NCBI RefSeq assembly: GCF_022288725.1
Contig: NZ_JAKNTA010000007.1
Span: 290,966 to 354,965 of the forward strand
DNA from: Kitasatospora sp. A2-31
Lineage (GTDB): Bacteria; Actinomycetota; Actinomycetes; Streptomycetales; Streptomycetaceae
Direction: 5' to 3'
Length of the DNA stretch: 64,000 bases
Numbering within the stretch: position 1 is the stretch's first letter; every line of letters begins with the position of its first letter. Shown piece after piece: positions 16,168 to 24,854 of the stretch. Both the position numbers and the translations under genes were made by a program. Under the pieces are notes generated by a model. It saw only the letters and a list, made by a program, of their open reading frames with translations. It made no database searches and was not told the origin of the DNA.

Positions 16168-17589
16168 GTGCATTCCGGTTACCGGGGGGCACGAGCCGGA
16201 GCCGCGCGCCCGATGCACGGCACGGGCGCCGGCGGGGTGTCGGAGGCGTTGACTGCTGGCCACCGGGGCCGGGGCGACGACCTCGCCACCCTTGCCCGCC
16301 ACCGGACGCTGCTGCGCGAAGCCGCTACGGTGCGAGAACACCGCGAGGCAGGAGGGGCAACGCCCCCGCAGCAGAGCCTGGATGACCTGTCGACCGTCGA
16401 CCTGGAGGAGGTTCTGGATAACGCCGAGAGCCGCCTGGGCTGCACCCTCCAGCGGAAGGCCGGCCACTACTCGGCCCACAACGGCTCCGCCGGGTTCCCC
16501 ACCGCGGCGGGCACCTGGGTCCGGCTGGCCTGGCGACGGCCCCAGCGGCTGAACCGCCAGCGCTGGACCGGCTTCGAAGCCGCCGCCGCCCTCACCGGCG
16601 TTCCCCGGCCCGAATGGTTCGCTGCGGCATTCTGGACCGACCACCGGCACGGTGTGGTCTGGCGCGCCGACGAGATGACGCACATCCCGGCCCGGTCCAT
16701 CTCCCACCGCGCCGACCTCATCACCGACCCGCACCTGCCCGAGCAGTGGTGGACCGACCTGAGGGCCGCCCTCGACGCGCTCGCCGGCCACACCACCGAC
16801 CTCCTCTGCATGCCCCAGACCCACCTCACTGCACGGATCCGCGAGATCTACGGCGACACCGTCGACACCACCGTCACCGACTGGGCCTGCGCCCACGGAG
16901 ACCTCGGCTGGGCCAACCTGTGCGGCCCCGCCCTCGCCGTCCTCGACTGGGAGGACGGGGGCAACGCGCCTGTCGGCCTCGACGCCGCCTGCCTCTGGGC
17001 GGCCTCCCTCCCCCAGCCCGCCGTCGCCGAGAAGGTCCTGGATCTCTTCGCCGACGTCCTGACCACCCGCTCCGGACGGCTGTGCCGCCTCCTGCTGTGC
17101 GCCAACACCGCCCGCGCCCACAAGCGAACCGGCACCCCGGGGCCGCTCACCGACACCATGGCCCGCACCGCTGACCGACTCCTGACCGAGCCGCGCGCCC
17201 ACCTCCTCGCCAGGAGGCTGCGCGGCGCGCGCAAGTGGCCGGGCCTGGGCGCCGGAGTGCGGTCGGCAGCCGATTCCCCGGCCGCCGACCCCAGCGCGGG
17301 GTTGCCGAATGGGCGGACCGGCGGCGGGAGAAGGTCGGGCATAGTGAGGGCAGGGCTGCCGAGAAGGGGACGAGAGTGGTCAAGAAGAAGAGGCTGTGGT
17401 GGAAGGCCGGTGCGCTGGCGGCGCAGGCACCGTCGGCCGGATGGTCGGACGCGCTGTGGCGGGGGGCCGAACTGGTCGAGCCGCGTTGGGAGGACGACGA
17501 GGGCCCGAACGACTCGTACGCGGTCCACGGGCTGCAGGCGCTGGCGCTGCTCCTGCTGGCCGCTGCCGACGAGCACGCCGGCCGAGTGA
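16168..17589 (+). CDS. APH-like kinase-fold protein (paralogue of the 57 kb genes)
   Basis: The conserved region covers codons about 70-310: LEEVLDNAESRLG, WTGFEAAAALTGVPRPEWF, VVWRADEMTH, a kinase-like catalytic loop CAHGDLGWANLCGP and a metal-binding loop AVLDWEDGGNAP, then LDAACLWAASL. The same pattern occurs in the 56772-57620 and 57624-58454 genes, so the three are paralogues of an aminoglycoside-phosphotransferase-like family lacking a clear N-lobe. The start is uncertain; homologues begin near codon 70. After about codon 345 the frame becomes Arg-rich and overlaps the next gene by 214 bp, so the true end is probably near 17340 and a 3' frameshift is possible. Confidence 0.6.
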   Translation: MHSGYRGARAGAARPMHGTGAGGVSEALTAGHRGRGDDLATLARHRTLLREAATVREHREAGGATPPQQSLDDLSTVDLEEVLDNAESRLGCTLQRKAGHYSAHNGSAGFPTAAGTWVRLAWRRPQRLNRQRWTGFEAAAALTGVPRPEWFAAAFWTDHRHGVVWRADEMTHIPARSISHRADLITDPHLPEQWWTDLRAALDALAGHTTDLLCMPQTHLTARIREIYGDTVDTTVTDWACAHGDLGWANLCGPALAVLDWEDGGNAPVGLDAACLWAASLPQPAVAEKVLDLFADVLTTRSGRLCRLLLCANTARAHKRTGTPGPLTDTMARTADRLLTEPRAHLLARRLRGARKWPGLGAGVRSAADSPAADPSAGLPNGRTGGGRRSGIVRAGLPRRGREWSRRRGCGGRPVRWRRRHRRPDGRTRCGGGPNWSSRVGRTTRARTTRTRSTGCRRWRCSCWPLPTSTPAE

Positions 17590-17867
17590 GTGATGTGCCC
17601 GAGACGGAGATTCGCGCCACGGCGGGCGATCCGGTACGCGCCGCTGCGGTGGTCGAGGAGTTCGTCGCCGGCCACACAGGCGTTCCTGGGTACGAATGGC
17701 TGGCGCCGCTGGCCGAGCCGCTGCTGCGCGAGCACATCCCGTTGCCGGACACGTTCGAGGTCCCCGCCGCGCTGACCGACCGGCGTGGAACCCCGCTTCA
17801 GTGGGGCCTGGAGTGGCTGGCATGGGCATTGGACGGCACGGAGGCGCAGGTACCGGCCCGGCCTTGA
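17376..17867 (+). CDS. Hypothetical protein
   Basis: 163 aa starting at GTG 17376 with a GAAGGGG SD. The N-terminus is basic (VVKKKRLWWKAG), followed by a helical Ala/Leu-rich segment (GLQALALLLLAAADEHAG) and an acidic middle. No membrane helix long enough to call and no known motif. Family unknown. It ends at a strong convergent terminator. Confidence 0.55.
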   Translation: MVKKKRLWWKAGALAAQAPSAGWSDALWRGAELVEPRWEDDEGPNDSYAVHGLQALALLLLAAADEHAGRVSDVPETEIRATAGDPVRAAAVVEEFVAGHTGVPGYEWLAPLAEPLLREHIPLPDTFEVPAALTDRRGTPLQWGLEWLAWALDGTEAQVPARP

Positions 17868-17884
17868 CCGTGATCCGCGGTGGC

Positions 17885-17920
17885 CTGCCGGACGCGAGCG
17901 GTGCTGCTCGCGTCCGGCAG
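17885..17920. terminator. 15-bp perfect hairpin, bidirectional terminator
   Basis: CTGCCGGACGCGAGC (17885-17899), loop GGTGCT, GCTCGCGTCCGGCAG (17906-17920). It sits between the convergent 3' ends of the 163-aa gene and the PP2C-like gene. Confidence 0.75.
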
Positions 17921-17934
17921 GTGCGTACGCGGGC

Positions 17935-18798
17935 TCAGCCGGCGGATGTCCCGTCCGCCGTGAGGTCGAGGTGGGCGAGGGCCTTGTCGTCGCTCGGCTT
18001 GTAGCGGGGCCAGGTCCGGCCGTGGGCGTCCTGCTCCTCGGCCCGGTGGACGGCGTCGACCAGGGCCTGCGGTCCATCGGCGCGGCAGGAGGCGGCCAGG
18101 TCCGTCCACGAGTACAGACCGTAGTCGTCGACCGCGCCGGACACTCCGTCGGTGGCGGCGAGGATCTGGGCGATCTCGGCGCGCGGCCAGGTGGCCGTGA
18201 TTGCCTGGCGGCCGGCCTCCGGGACGGCCTCGGCCACCCAGTAGCCGCCCGGCCGGTTGATCTATCCCATCTGGGCGTCGCGCAGCTCGACCAGCAGCTG
18301 GTGGTGCCGGGTGTCGAAGCCGCTGCCCGCGGCCAGGCGCCGCCGGTACTCGGCGGCCTGCGGCCGGGATTCCACCAGCTCGGCCAGACGGGTGTCCGTG
18401 AGCGTTCGCACCGTGCCGTCGCGGCCGATCACCACGACGGGGCTGTCGCCCAGAACGGCTGCCTCGACCGTCGTGTCACCCAGGCGCACGACGGACACCG
18501 TCGCGGCGGGCGAGGCCCCCGGTGCCAGGGCATACGTGCGGGTGATCACCGAGATCGCGTCGTGCAGAACGTCGGTCAGCTCCGTTCCCGAGCCCGCGGC
18601 GAGGCGGTCGACGATCAGCTTGCCGAGGGTGTCCGCGTACCAGCCGCCGCGAGGGCGGTCGTCGGAGAGCGTGGAGACTCCGTCGAGGACCACGAAGGCG
18701 TCGCCGGAGGGCGTGGCCAGGATGCGGTCCTCGCTGGGGCGGTCGTCGCGGCCTGGCCGCTCGCCGGTACGGAGGGACAGGGCAGGGGGCGGTGGCAC
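17935..18798 (-). pseudogene. PP2C-like phosphatase with in-frame amber codon
   Basis: One continuous 287-codon reading frame, except for TAG at 18264-18262 (codon 179). Upstream: SEDRILATPSGDAFVVLDGV (the PP2C DG motif), GGWYADTLGKLIVDRL, VSVVRLGDTTVEAAVLGDSP. Downstream of the stop the same frame resumes with INRPGGYWVAEAVPEAG and the second acidic motif AATDGVSGAVDDYGLYS. Both halves are needed for a PP2C active site (metal-binding Asp residues come from each), so the interrupted gene is probably dead unless the stop is a sequencing error or is read through. A single base change from a Gln, Trp or Leu codon would explain it. Confidence 0.75.
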
Positions 18799-18835
18799 AG
18801 GCAGTGTCCTTCGCAGACTGGAGGAATGGGGGCGG

Positions 18836-19474
18836 TCAGGTGTTCTGCAGGGCGGTGGTGATGATGGCGCGGGCGTCGTCGGAGTACACGGCGGACTGCT
18901 TGAGCCGGTCTAAGGCTCGCTGGAAGATCTGGACGCGGTCGTCGGTGATTGTCTCGCCACCGCGGTAGCCCTCGACCTCGACCCGGGCGCCGTCGAAGAT
19001 CCCGAAGCCGTCACCCGGGTACACGAGGAGCTGGGCGCGGGCGGGGATGACGCCGAGGGTGAGGCCGGGCAGGTCCATCGCCTCCAGGAGGTGAGCGAGC
19101 TGGGGGCGCATCACGGCCGGGCCGCCGATGCCGGTGAGCAGGGCCTGCTCGCCCAGCAGGACGTGGAAAGTGCGTCCGCCCTGGCCGAGGTACTGGGCAC
19201 GCGCGACGCGTTCGGCGGCTCCGGCGTCGATGTCGCGGGGGATGTCGTGCAGGTCGGCGACCAGCCGCAGGACCTCCCTGGCGTAGTCACGGGTCTGCAG
19301 GTTGCCCCAGACGGGGTCGGGGCTGAACCCGTGGTAGTGCCTGGTCTGTTCGACGAGGCGGCGGAACTCGGCCTGGATCGGGCCGGTGCCCTGCCGCAGC
19401 AGGCCCGGCCAGTCGGGAGCGGACACGGGAACCGCGTGGGTGTACACGGGGTCGGGGTTGCCCGGGGCGGACAT
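18836..19474 (-). CDS. DUF5753 protein lacking an HTH
   Basis: 212 aa from ATG 19474 (SD TTGGAGG). It contains only the DUF5753 effector domain: DWPGLLRQGTGPIQAEFRRL, VAREQ-like AERVARAQYLGQGGRTFHV, LLGEQALLTGIGG, LGVIPARAQL, FGIFDGARVEVEGYRGGETI and QIFQRALDRLKQSAVY. Family members normally carry an N-terminal XRE domain; here it is absent and no HTH is found upstream in frame. It may act on a separate HTH partner. Upstream of the PP2C-like gene, same strand. Confidence 0.78.
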   Translation of the reverse strand: MSAPGNPDPVYTHAVPVSAPDWPGLLRQGTGPIQAEFRRLVEQTRHYHGFSPDPVWGNLQTRDYAREVLRLVADLHDIPRDIDAGAAERVARAQYLGQGGRTFHVLLGEQALLTGIGGPAVMRPQLAHLLEAMDLPGLTLGVIPARAQLLVYPGDGFGIFDGARVEVEGYRGGETITDDRVQIFQRALDRLKQSAVYSDDARAIITTALQNT

Positions 19475-19566
19475 GGTGCCTCCAAGGTGTGCGGATGCGG
19501 CCGGGGTCCCGGCAGCAACTGGGGACTGGGACAAGCGCGGCGGAGCGGCTACGGGCCGGCCGTTCG

Positions 19567-20496
19567 TCAGGTGGGAGCGATCCTGGCGAGGTCGATGTCG
19601 ACGTGGACGAGCCGGTGGTCGGAGGCCGCCTCACCGGCAGGTGAGACGTGGACGCCGTAGCGGACGAGTGCGGGTGTGACGGGGCGGGTGGCGAGGACCA
19701 GGTCGATACGGCGCGCGCCCCACGGATCCGGATCGCCGTCCCCGTCCGCCCAGTACCCGACGGTCGGCTGCCACGGCACACCGAGATGGGCGGCAGCGTC
19801 GACTGTGAACCCGCCGCGCAGCAGTGCCTCGGTCGGTCGCCGGTCGGCCACGTTCGTGGAGCCGACCGTTCCCGGGACGCACTGGTACTCCAAGTCATCG
19901 TGGTCCTGACCGGTGTAGGGCTCGGCGTCGTAGAAGCCGCCGTCGGGGCCGGTGGCAGCCGAGACGGAGTTGAAGTCCCCGGCGACCAGACCCACCTTCG
20001 CGCCGCCGGTGCGCCGCAGAAGCCCTTTCAGCCGAAGTGCCTCAGTGGCACGGAAGTCGGGCCGGAACGGGTCGCCGTGGTACGAGGCGACCAGGAGTGG
20101 CTCGCTCGCGCCGATCTCCAGCCGGACGGTTGTCAGAGCGTGCCAGAAGTCGGGCGCCCCGTAGCTCTGGAAGCCGTCCCGGACGGGGGCCACGGCCTCG
20201 GGGTTCCACAGGACGGCCGTGAACCAGGGACGGCGGAAGCTTCCGGCCGTCGCGACACCGGCCGTGCCCCCGCGGGGGAGGTCCGCGACCAGGCCGCAGT
20301 CGGCGGCAAGACGCCGTACGACCTCGGCTGCCGCGCGGTCCCAGTCCTCGGGGTCGGGTACCTCGTCGACCAGGATCTCCTGGACGGTGAGGATGTCGGG
20401 CGCCAGTTCTCGAACCGCGGCGACGCGGGCCCGCCACCTGTGCGTGCCGATCTCGGACGGGCGGGCCTTGTAGAGGTTGAAGTTGGTGATGCGCAC
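19567..20496 (-). CDS. Endonuclease/exonuclease/phosphatase (EEP) family protein
   Basis: 309-aa cytosolic EEP-fold metal-dependent phosphodiesterase. Motifs: TNFNLYKA (first Asn), LTVQEILVD (metal Glu), the substrate segment FRRPWFTAVLWNP, VAGDFNSVS (GDFN), ARRIDLVLATRPV (R-x-D-x-x-L) and AASDHRLVHVDID (SDH). There is no signal peptide. Substrate unknown; the gene context of MazG-, HIT- and Nudix-type proteins suggests nucleotide or small phosphodiester substrates. Confidence 0.85.
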   Translation of the reverse strand: MRITNFNLYKARPSEIGTHRWRARVAAVRELAPDILTVQEILVDEVPDPEDWDRAAAEVVRRLAADCGLVADLPRGGTAGVATAGSFRRPWFTAVLWNPEAVAPVRDGFQSYGAPDFWHALTTVRLEIGASEPLLVASYHGDPFRPDFRATEALRLKGLLRRTGGAKVGLVAGDFNSVSAATGPDGGFYDAEPYTGQDHDDLEYQCVPGTVGSTNVADRRPTEALLRGGFTVDAAAHLGVPWQPTVGYWADGDGDPDPWGARRIDLVLATRPVTPALVRYGVHVSPAGEAASDHRLVHVDIDLARIAPT

Positions 20497-20544
20497 GAGG
20501 GCCGCTCCACGGTCGGGTTGGTCGTCGATGTTGGCTGCGGCGGT

Positions 20545-20985
20545 TCACCCGGCCGTACCGGGGGTGATGCGGGGGTCCGGCAGTCCGTGGTCGGTGGGTG
20601 AGGGGGTGGCCGGAGGCGGTTCGCCGGAGGTGGCGCCGCTGGACACCGGCTCGGTGGTGGTGCGCTGGGTGCGGATGCGGGCGGCGAGGGTGGCCATGTC
20701 GGAGGGGAAGCGGGCTTCGAGGTCGATGCCGGTGGCTTCCGCGATCACGAGAAGGGAGAACATGCAGTCCGACAGCTCGTGGGCGAGGGCCTCTCGGTCG
20801 GCCGCCACATCGGTGCGGTGCCCTTCGTGGGCCATGACCAGCTTCGCGAGGTCGCCGACGTCGCCCACGAAGCCGAGGGTGTAGTCGGTGAGGTCCCAGC
20901 GCCGTCCGAGCCGTTGGTCGTTGACCTGGTCGTAGGTGTCGCGGACTGCCAAGGCGGCGGCGCGCAGCCGCTCGGGGTCGGGCAT
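20545..20985 (-). CDS. MazG-like nucleotide pyrophosphohydrolase
   Basis: 146 aa. The alpha-helical MazG-like core is visible: LGFVGDVGDLAKLVMAHEG (E/D-rich first helix pair) and LAHELSDCMFSLLVIAEATG (ExxD-like metal site). The C-terminal 40 residues are a Pro/Ser/Thr tail without structure. Likely hydrolyses NTP-like molecules to NMP and pyrophosphate; the first metal-binding ExxE is atypical, so activity is uncertain. Confidence 0.72.
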   Translation of the reverse strand: MPDPERLRAAALAVRDTYDQVNDQRLGRRWDLTDYTLGFVGDVGDLAKLVMAHEGHRTDVAADREALAHELSDCMFSLLVIAEATGIDLEARFPSDMATLAARIRTQRTTTEPVSSGATSGEPPPATPSPTDHGLPDPRITPGTAG

Positions 20986-21042
20986 CGAGTGCTCCAGAGG
21001 GTCGAGGGGCGGGCACCCTGCCGGGTGCCCGCCGGCTGGGGG

Positions 21043-23082
21043 TCAGGCGGGTTCGGTGGTCGGTTCGTCGGTGCTCTGGTGGGGGAGGGCGCTGGAGTAC
21101 TGGGCGGCCTGGAGGAGGTAGGAGGCCCGGTACCGGCCGCCGGGGTCGGCCATGAGCTCGGTGTGGGTGCCGTGTTCGGCGAGGCGGCCCTGGTGGAGGA
21201 CGTAGATGTGATCGGCGTCGGCGGTGGCGGCGAGGCGGTGGGTGATCAGGATGACGGTCAGGCCCTGGTCGGCGAGTTCGCGGATGCGGGCGAAGGCGGC
21301 GACCTCGGACTGGGCGTCGAGCGCGGAGGTCGGTTCGTCGGCGATCACCAGGTGGGTGGCGCGGCCTCCGGGCCCCTCGGTGGTGGCGCGGTGGTGGGTG
21401 CGGGCCATGCCGACGCGCTGCCACTGCCCGCCGGACAGCTGGACACCGCCCTGGAAGCCGCGGGCAGCGAGGGTGTCCCAGCCGTTGTCCTGGGCCTCGA
21501 CGATCGGGTGCAGGTCGGCGTAGTCGGCTGCGCGCTTGAGCAGAGCGGGGTCGTTTCCGTGTTCGGGGCGGCCGACGAGCACGTTGGCTCGCAGGGTGAA
21601 GGGCCAGCGCTGGAAGTCCTGTTCGAGGACGGCGACGGAGGAGAACAGCTGGTCGCGGTCGGCGTCGGCGGTGTCGGTGCTGTCCCACAGGATGCGGCCG
21701 GTGTCCGGGAGGTAGAGGCCGCAGAGGATTTTGGCGAGCGTGGACTTGCCGGAGCCGTTGTCGCCGACCAGGGCCACGACCTGCCCGCGCGGGATCGTGA
21801 GGGTGAGGCCGGACAGGGCGGGGATGCTGCGGCCGGGGTAGGTGAAGCCGACGTCCTCCAGGGTGATCACGTCGGGGCGGTGCGGGAGGTCGGTGCCGCC
21901 GGTGGGGATGGCGCGGCGCTCGGCCTCGCGCTGGAGGCGCTCCAGGTCGGCGACGAAGAGGGCTTCCTCGTAGAGGCCGTTCGCCGTGCGGACGAGGGAG
22001 GTGATGTCGGCGGCTCCGGTGCGGATGCCGACGACCGCAGTGCCGGCGACGGCGAGGGCCATCTGCCCGTCATGGACGAGCCAGCCCAGGACGGCGAACG
22101 TCGCGGCGGCGGCCAGCCCGGACATGGCGGAGGCGAGCGCGGAGGTGCCGGCCGCCGCTCGTGCGAGGCGGTTCTGCTCCTGTTCGGACGCCTCGGCCAT
22201 CGCGGTGTAGTGGCCGAGGATGAACGGGCCGATGGCGTGGACGCGGACCTCGGGCGCGGAGTGCGGCTGCGTGATCAGCTGGGCGAGGATTGCCGCTGCC
22301 CGGTGGTGCTGGAGCCAGGCCATCACCGAGCCGTAGCGGCGGCGGGCGGAGCGCACCGCGCCCCAGCCCTTCGGTGCCGCGATCAGCACCAGCATCGGCA
22401 GCAGCACCGGGTCGAGGGTGAGCAGGACCCCGCCTGCGGCGACCAGGCCGAGCAGTGCGGTGAGGACGGAGACGCTCTGGCTGATCAGTCGGCGTACCGC
22501 CGAGGTGCCGAAACGGGCGGACTCCACCAGCCTGCTGAACTCCGGGTCCTCCAGGGAGGCCAGCTCCACCCTGGCCGCGCGGCCGAGGAAGGCCACGGTG
22601 GCCGCCCGCTCCGTTTTGGGCTCCAGCCGGTCCCCGGCCCAGGACGAGGCGATGGCGAGGACCGCGGAGAGAGCGGAGGCGCCGCCGACGGCCAGGGCGG
22701 CCGGCAACGCCGCGCGCAGCAGCTGGTCGGCGCTGCCCGGGGCGAACAGGGAGGTGAGCGCGCGGTTGGTGGCGAGTAGTCCGAACGCGGCGGCCAGGGC
22801 GCGTCCGATCTCGGCGGCGGCGACGGCCGTCAGCGCCGTGCGGTCGGCCTGCCAGCCCAGACGCAGCGCGGTGCGGAGCAGGCCGGGGATCTGGCGGGCG
22901 ACCGCGAGGAAGCTGATCCTGAGCATGGTCTGCTCGTGGGAGGCGAAACTGTAGTCGTAGCGCAGCCGGCCCCCGAACAAGAACTGCTCGCTGGCGGAGA
23001 CACTTTCGTCGGGCTCGGGCTCGGGCGGACGGGTCTTCAAGCGCTCTCCTAAGGGTGGACGGCGGAGGGGCGGCGTCGTCAT
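21043..23082 (-). CDS. ABC exporter, fused permease-ATPase
   Basis: 679-aa half-transporter. N-terminal membrane domain with about six hydrophobic segments (e.g. AALPAALAVGGASALSAVLA, SVLTALLGLVAAGGVLLTL, GLAAAATFAVLGWLV). C-terminal ATPase: Walker A GDNGSGKSTLAK, Q-loop LEQDFQRWP, signature LSGGQWQRVGMAR, Walker B HLVIADEPTSALD, H-loop LITHRLA. Start ATG 23082 overlaps the stop of a 63-aa ORF (ATGA). Such exporters are common peptide or small-molecule transporters; it could export the FxLD peptide whose locus lacks another exporter, but the distance is 6 kb. Confidence 0.9.
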   Translation of the reverse strand: MTTPPLRRPPLGERLKTRPPEPEPDESVSASEQFLFGGRLRYDYSFASHEQTMLRISFLAVARQIPGLLRTALRLGWQADRTALTAVAAAEIGRALAAAFGLLATNRALTSLFAPGSADQLLRAALPAALAVGGASALSAVLAIASSWAGDRLEPKTERAATVAFLGRAARVELASLEDPEFSRLVESARFGTSAVRRLISQSVSVLTALLGLVAAGGVLLTLDPVLLPMLVLIAAPKGWGAVRSARRRYGSVMAWLQHHRAAAILAQLITQPHSAPEVRVHAIGPFILGHYTAMAEASEQEQNRLARAAAGTSALASAMSGLAAAATFAVLGWLVHDGQMALAVAGTAVVGIRTGAADITSLVRTANGLYEEALFVADLERLQREAERRAIPTGGTDLPHRPDVITLEDVGFTYPGRSIPALSGLTLTIPRGQVVALVGDNGSGKSTLAKILCGLYLPDTGRILWDSTDTADADRDQLFSSVAVLEQDFQRWPFTLRANVLVGRPEHGNDPALLKRAADYADLHPIVEAQDNGWDTLAARGFQGGVQLSGGQWQRVGMARTHHRATTEGPGGRATHLVIADEPTSALDAQSEVAAFARIRELADQGLTVILITHRLAATADADHIYVLHQGRLAEHGTHTELMADPGGRYRASYLLQAAQYSSALPHQSTDEPTTEPA

Positions 23083-23270
23083 CCGTTCTCGCTCGGCACA
23101 CGGGGCGCGGAGATGAGGTAGGCGGCGACGCCGGTGCGACGGGCGGTGAGCGAGGCGCGCAGCGTGTGCTGCTGGCACGGGGTGACGATGCGCGACCACA
23201 CATCGAGGGTGCGCACCGCGCGGCCGCCGTGCCGGGTGGGGAGGAATTGCTCGGGCGGGACGAAGGCCAC
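23079..23270 (-). CDS. 63-aa ORF coupled to the ABC exporter
   Basis: Starts at GTG 23270 with SD GGAGG placed over the end of the HIT gene and ends with ATGA overlapping the exporter start. Sequence features: VAFVPPEQFLPTRHGG, TLDVWSRIVTPCQQHTLRAS, and a basic C-terminal half. It has one Cys and several Ser/Thr. It could be a small accessory protein or only a coupling ORF; no family recognised. Confidence 0.5.
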   Translation of the reverse strand: MAFVPPEQFLPTRHGGRAVRTLDVWSRIVTPCQQHTLRASLTARRTGVAAYLISAPRVPSENG

Positions 23271-23272
23271 GG

Positions 23273-23764
23273 TCAGGTTCCTCCGTTGAGGCGGGCGCGC
23301 AGGTCGGCGGCGAGGCGGTCGGCCCGCTCGGGATCGTCGGGCAGTACCCCGGCACCTTCGGTCATCAGGGCGTGGAACTGCTGCTGCTCGTAGGGGGTGT
23401 TGGGCGGGAGGGCGGCGATGTGCCAGTGGACGTGGGCGTTGCCCTGCTGGCTGCCGAGGCTCAGCACGTACACGCGCTCGGTCGCAACGGTCGCCGCGAG
23501 CGCGGTGGCGACGCGGTGGACCACGCGTTGCAGGGCGAGGTACTGGTCCTCGGTGAAGTCGCCGATGGTGTCCTCGACGTGGGTGCGCGGGGCGACCAGG
23601 ACCTTGCCGTGCAGGGTGGGGTAGCGGTCGAGGAAGGCGACGTGGACGCCGTCGTCCAGGACGATCCGGTGCTCGTAGCCGGGGGCGCCGGCGAGCATTG
23701 AGCAGATGAAGCACGGCCCGTTACGGGCCCGCTCGTTGTAGGCGTCGAGGTCGAAGGCGGTCAC
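23273..23764 (-). CDS. HIT-domain protein
   Basis: 163 aa from GTG 23764. Histidine-triad nucleotide hydrolase/transferase fold: FICSMLAG (Cys pair region), HRIVLDDGVHVAFLDRYP, GKVLVAPRTHVEDTIGDF, and the triad QGNAHVHWHIAALPP (HVHWH). The GTG overlaps the GNAT stop (GTGA). Family members act on nucleotide phosphoramidates or dinucleoside polyphosphates (AP4A-type or GalT-like). Confidence 0.88.
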   Translation of the reverse strand: MTAFDLDAYNERARNGPCFICSMLAGAPGYEHRIVLDDGVHVAFLDRYPTLHGKVLVAPRTHVEDTIGDFTEDQYLALQRVVHRVATALAATVATERVYVLSLGSQQGNAHVHWHIAALPPNTPYEQQQFHALMTEGAGVLPDDPERADRLAADLRARLNGGT

Positions 23765-24237
23765 CGCGCCCACCCGCCGGGGCCGGGGCGCAGCGTCATG
23801 AAGCCGTCGAGGGGCTCGAAGCCGAGGGTGCGGTACAGGCCCGCGCCGGCGGCGGTGGCCCTCAGTTCGACGGACCCGCAGCCGCGGTCCTTGAGGGCTT
23901 CGACGAGGGCGGAGGTGACGGCCCGGCCGTGTCCGCGCCGCTGGTGGGCGGGATCGGTCACCACGGTGTGGATGCGGCCCCACAGGCCGGTGGGGAACGC
24001 GGGACCGAGGTAGCCGCGGTAGACGATGCCGATGGCGCACGCGGCGAGGCCGTCGGCGGTGGGGACGACGTGGGCGAGCAGGTTCGGGTCGGTGCCCAGG
24101 CGCTCGCGCATGTCGTCGCGGAAGGTGGTGCGCCACTCGTCGGTGAGCGGGCCGCCGTCCAGGACGGCGACGCGCAGGCGCAGCAGTTCGTCGGCGTCCC
24201 CGGGGACGGCGGGCCGGGCGGCGGTGACGGGGGTCAT
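23761..24237 (-). CDS. GNAT-family N-acetyltransferase
   Basis: 158 aa. Acetyl-CoA motif A is clear: IHTVVTDPAHQRRGHGRAVT, with LVEALKDRGCGSVELRAT and a terminal GLYRTLGFEPLDGFMTL. Overlaps both neighbours by 4 bp (ATGA with the methyltransferase stop; GTGA with HIT). Substrate unknown; co-translation with HIT and methyltransferase suggests a common small-molecule pathway. Confidence 0.88.
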   Translation of the reverse strand: MTPVTAARPAVPGDADELLRLRVAVLDGGPLTDEWRTTFRDDMRERLGTDPNLLAHVVPTADGLAACAIGIVYRGYLGPAFPTGLWGRIHTVVTDPAHQRRGHGRAVTSALVEALKDRGCGSVELRATAAGAGLYRTLGFEPLDGFMTLRPGPGGWAR

Positions 24238-24818
24238 CGGCTGGTCCTCTCCAGGGCGAAATGGGTGGTCAGCAGGAGGCAGAGCAGGTCGTCGAGCGGG
24301 TACTCGGCCATGGCGCTCCAGCCGAAGGAGCGCAGCAGGTCGAGACTGGCCGAGCGCAGACCGATCGACTCCCAGCCGCCGCGTTGGCGTTCGGCGAGCG
24401 GGGTGGTGACGAGCAGTCGGCCGCCGGGGACGAGAAGGCGCCGGGCGCAGGCGACGGTCGGCACGAGGTCGACGAACGGGAGGAACAGCCGACAGGTGAT
24501 CAGGTCGAACTCGCCGGCCGGGAGCAGGCCCAGGCCCCCGCGGTCCGCGTCGAGGAGCCGGAAGTCGAGCCCGTCGCGCTCTCCCAGCCGGTCCTGGGCG
24601 GTGGCGACGGCGACCTCGGAGAAGTCGACCCCCATGACCTGGAAGCCCAGATCGTGAAGGGCGGCGGCGTACTCGCCGGTGCCGCAGCCCACGTCGAGCG
24701 CCCGGAGGCCGGCGCCTTGGCCGACGTGCTCGGCCAGCAGGTCGACCTCCCGCTCGGCGACGGGACGAAATCCCTTCCCCTGCTTGTAGTGGTCGTTCCA
24801 GTGGTCCGCGGCGGACAC
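24234..24818 (-). CDS. Class I SAM-dependent methyltransferase
   Basis: 194 aa. N-terminus DHWNDHYKQGKGFRPVAE; motif I LRALDVGCGTGEYAAAL; motif II MGVDFSEVAVATAQ; FDLITCRLFLPFVD; LLVPGGRLLVTTPL. Resembles small Methyltransf_11/25 proteins. The stop overlaps the GNAT ATG. Substrate not predictable. Confidence 0.87.
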   Translation of the reverse strand: MSAADHWNDHYKQGKGFRPVAEREVDLLAEHVGQGAGLRALDVGCGTGEYAAALHDLGFQVMGVDFSEVAVATAQDRLGERDGLDFRLLDADRGGLGLLPAGEFDLITCRLFLPFVDLVPTVACARRLLVPGGRLLVTTPLAERQRGGWESIGLRSASLDLLRSFGWSAMAEYPLDDLLCLLLTTHFALERTSR

Positions 24819-24854
24819 TTCCGCTCCTCTCGGTCTGGGCGTCCAGTGGACGGG

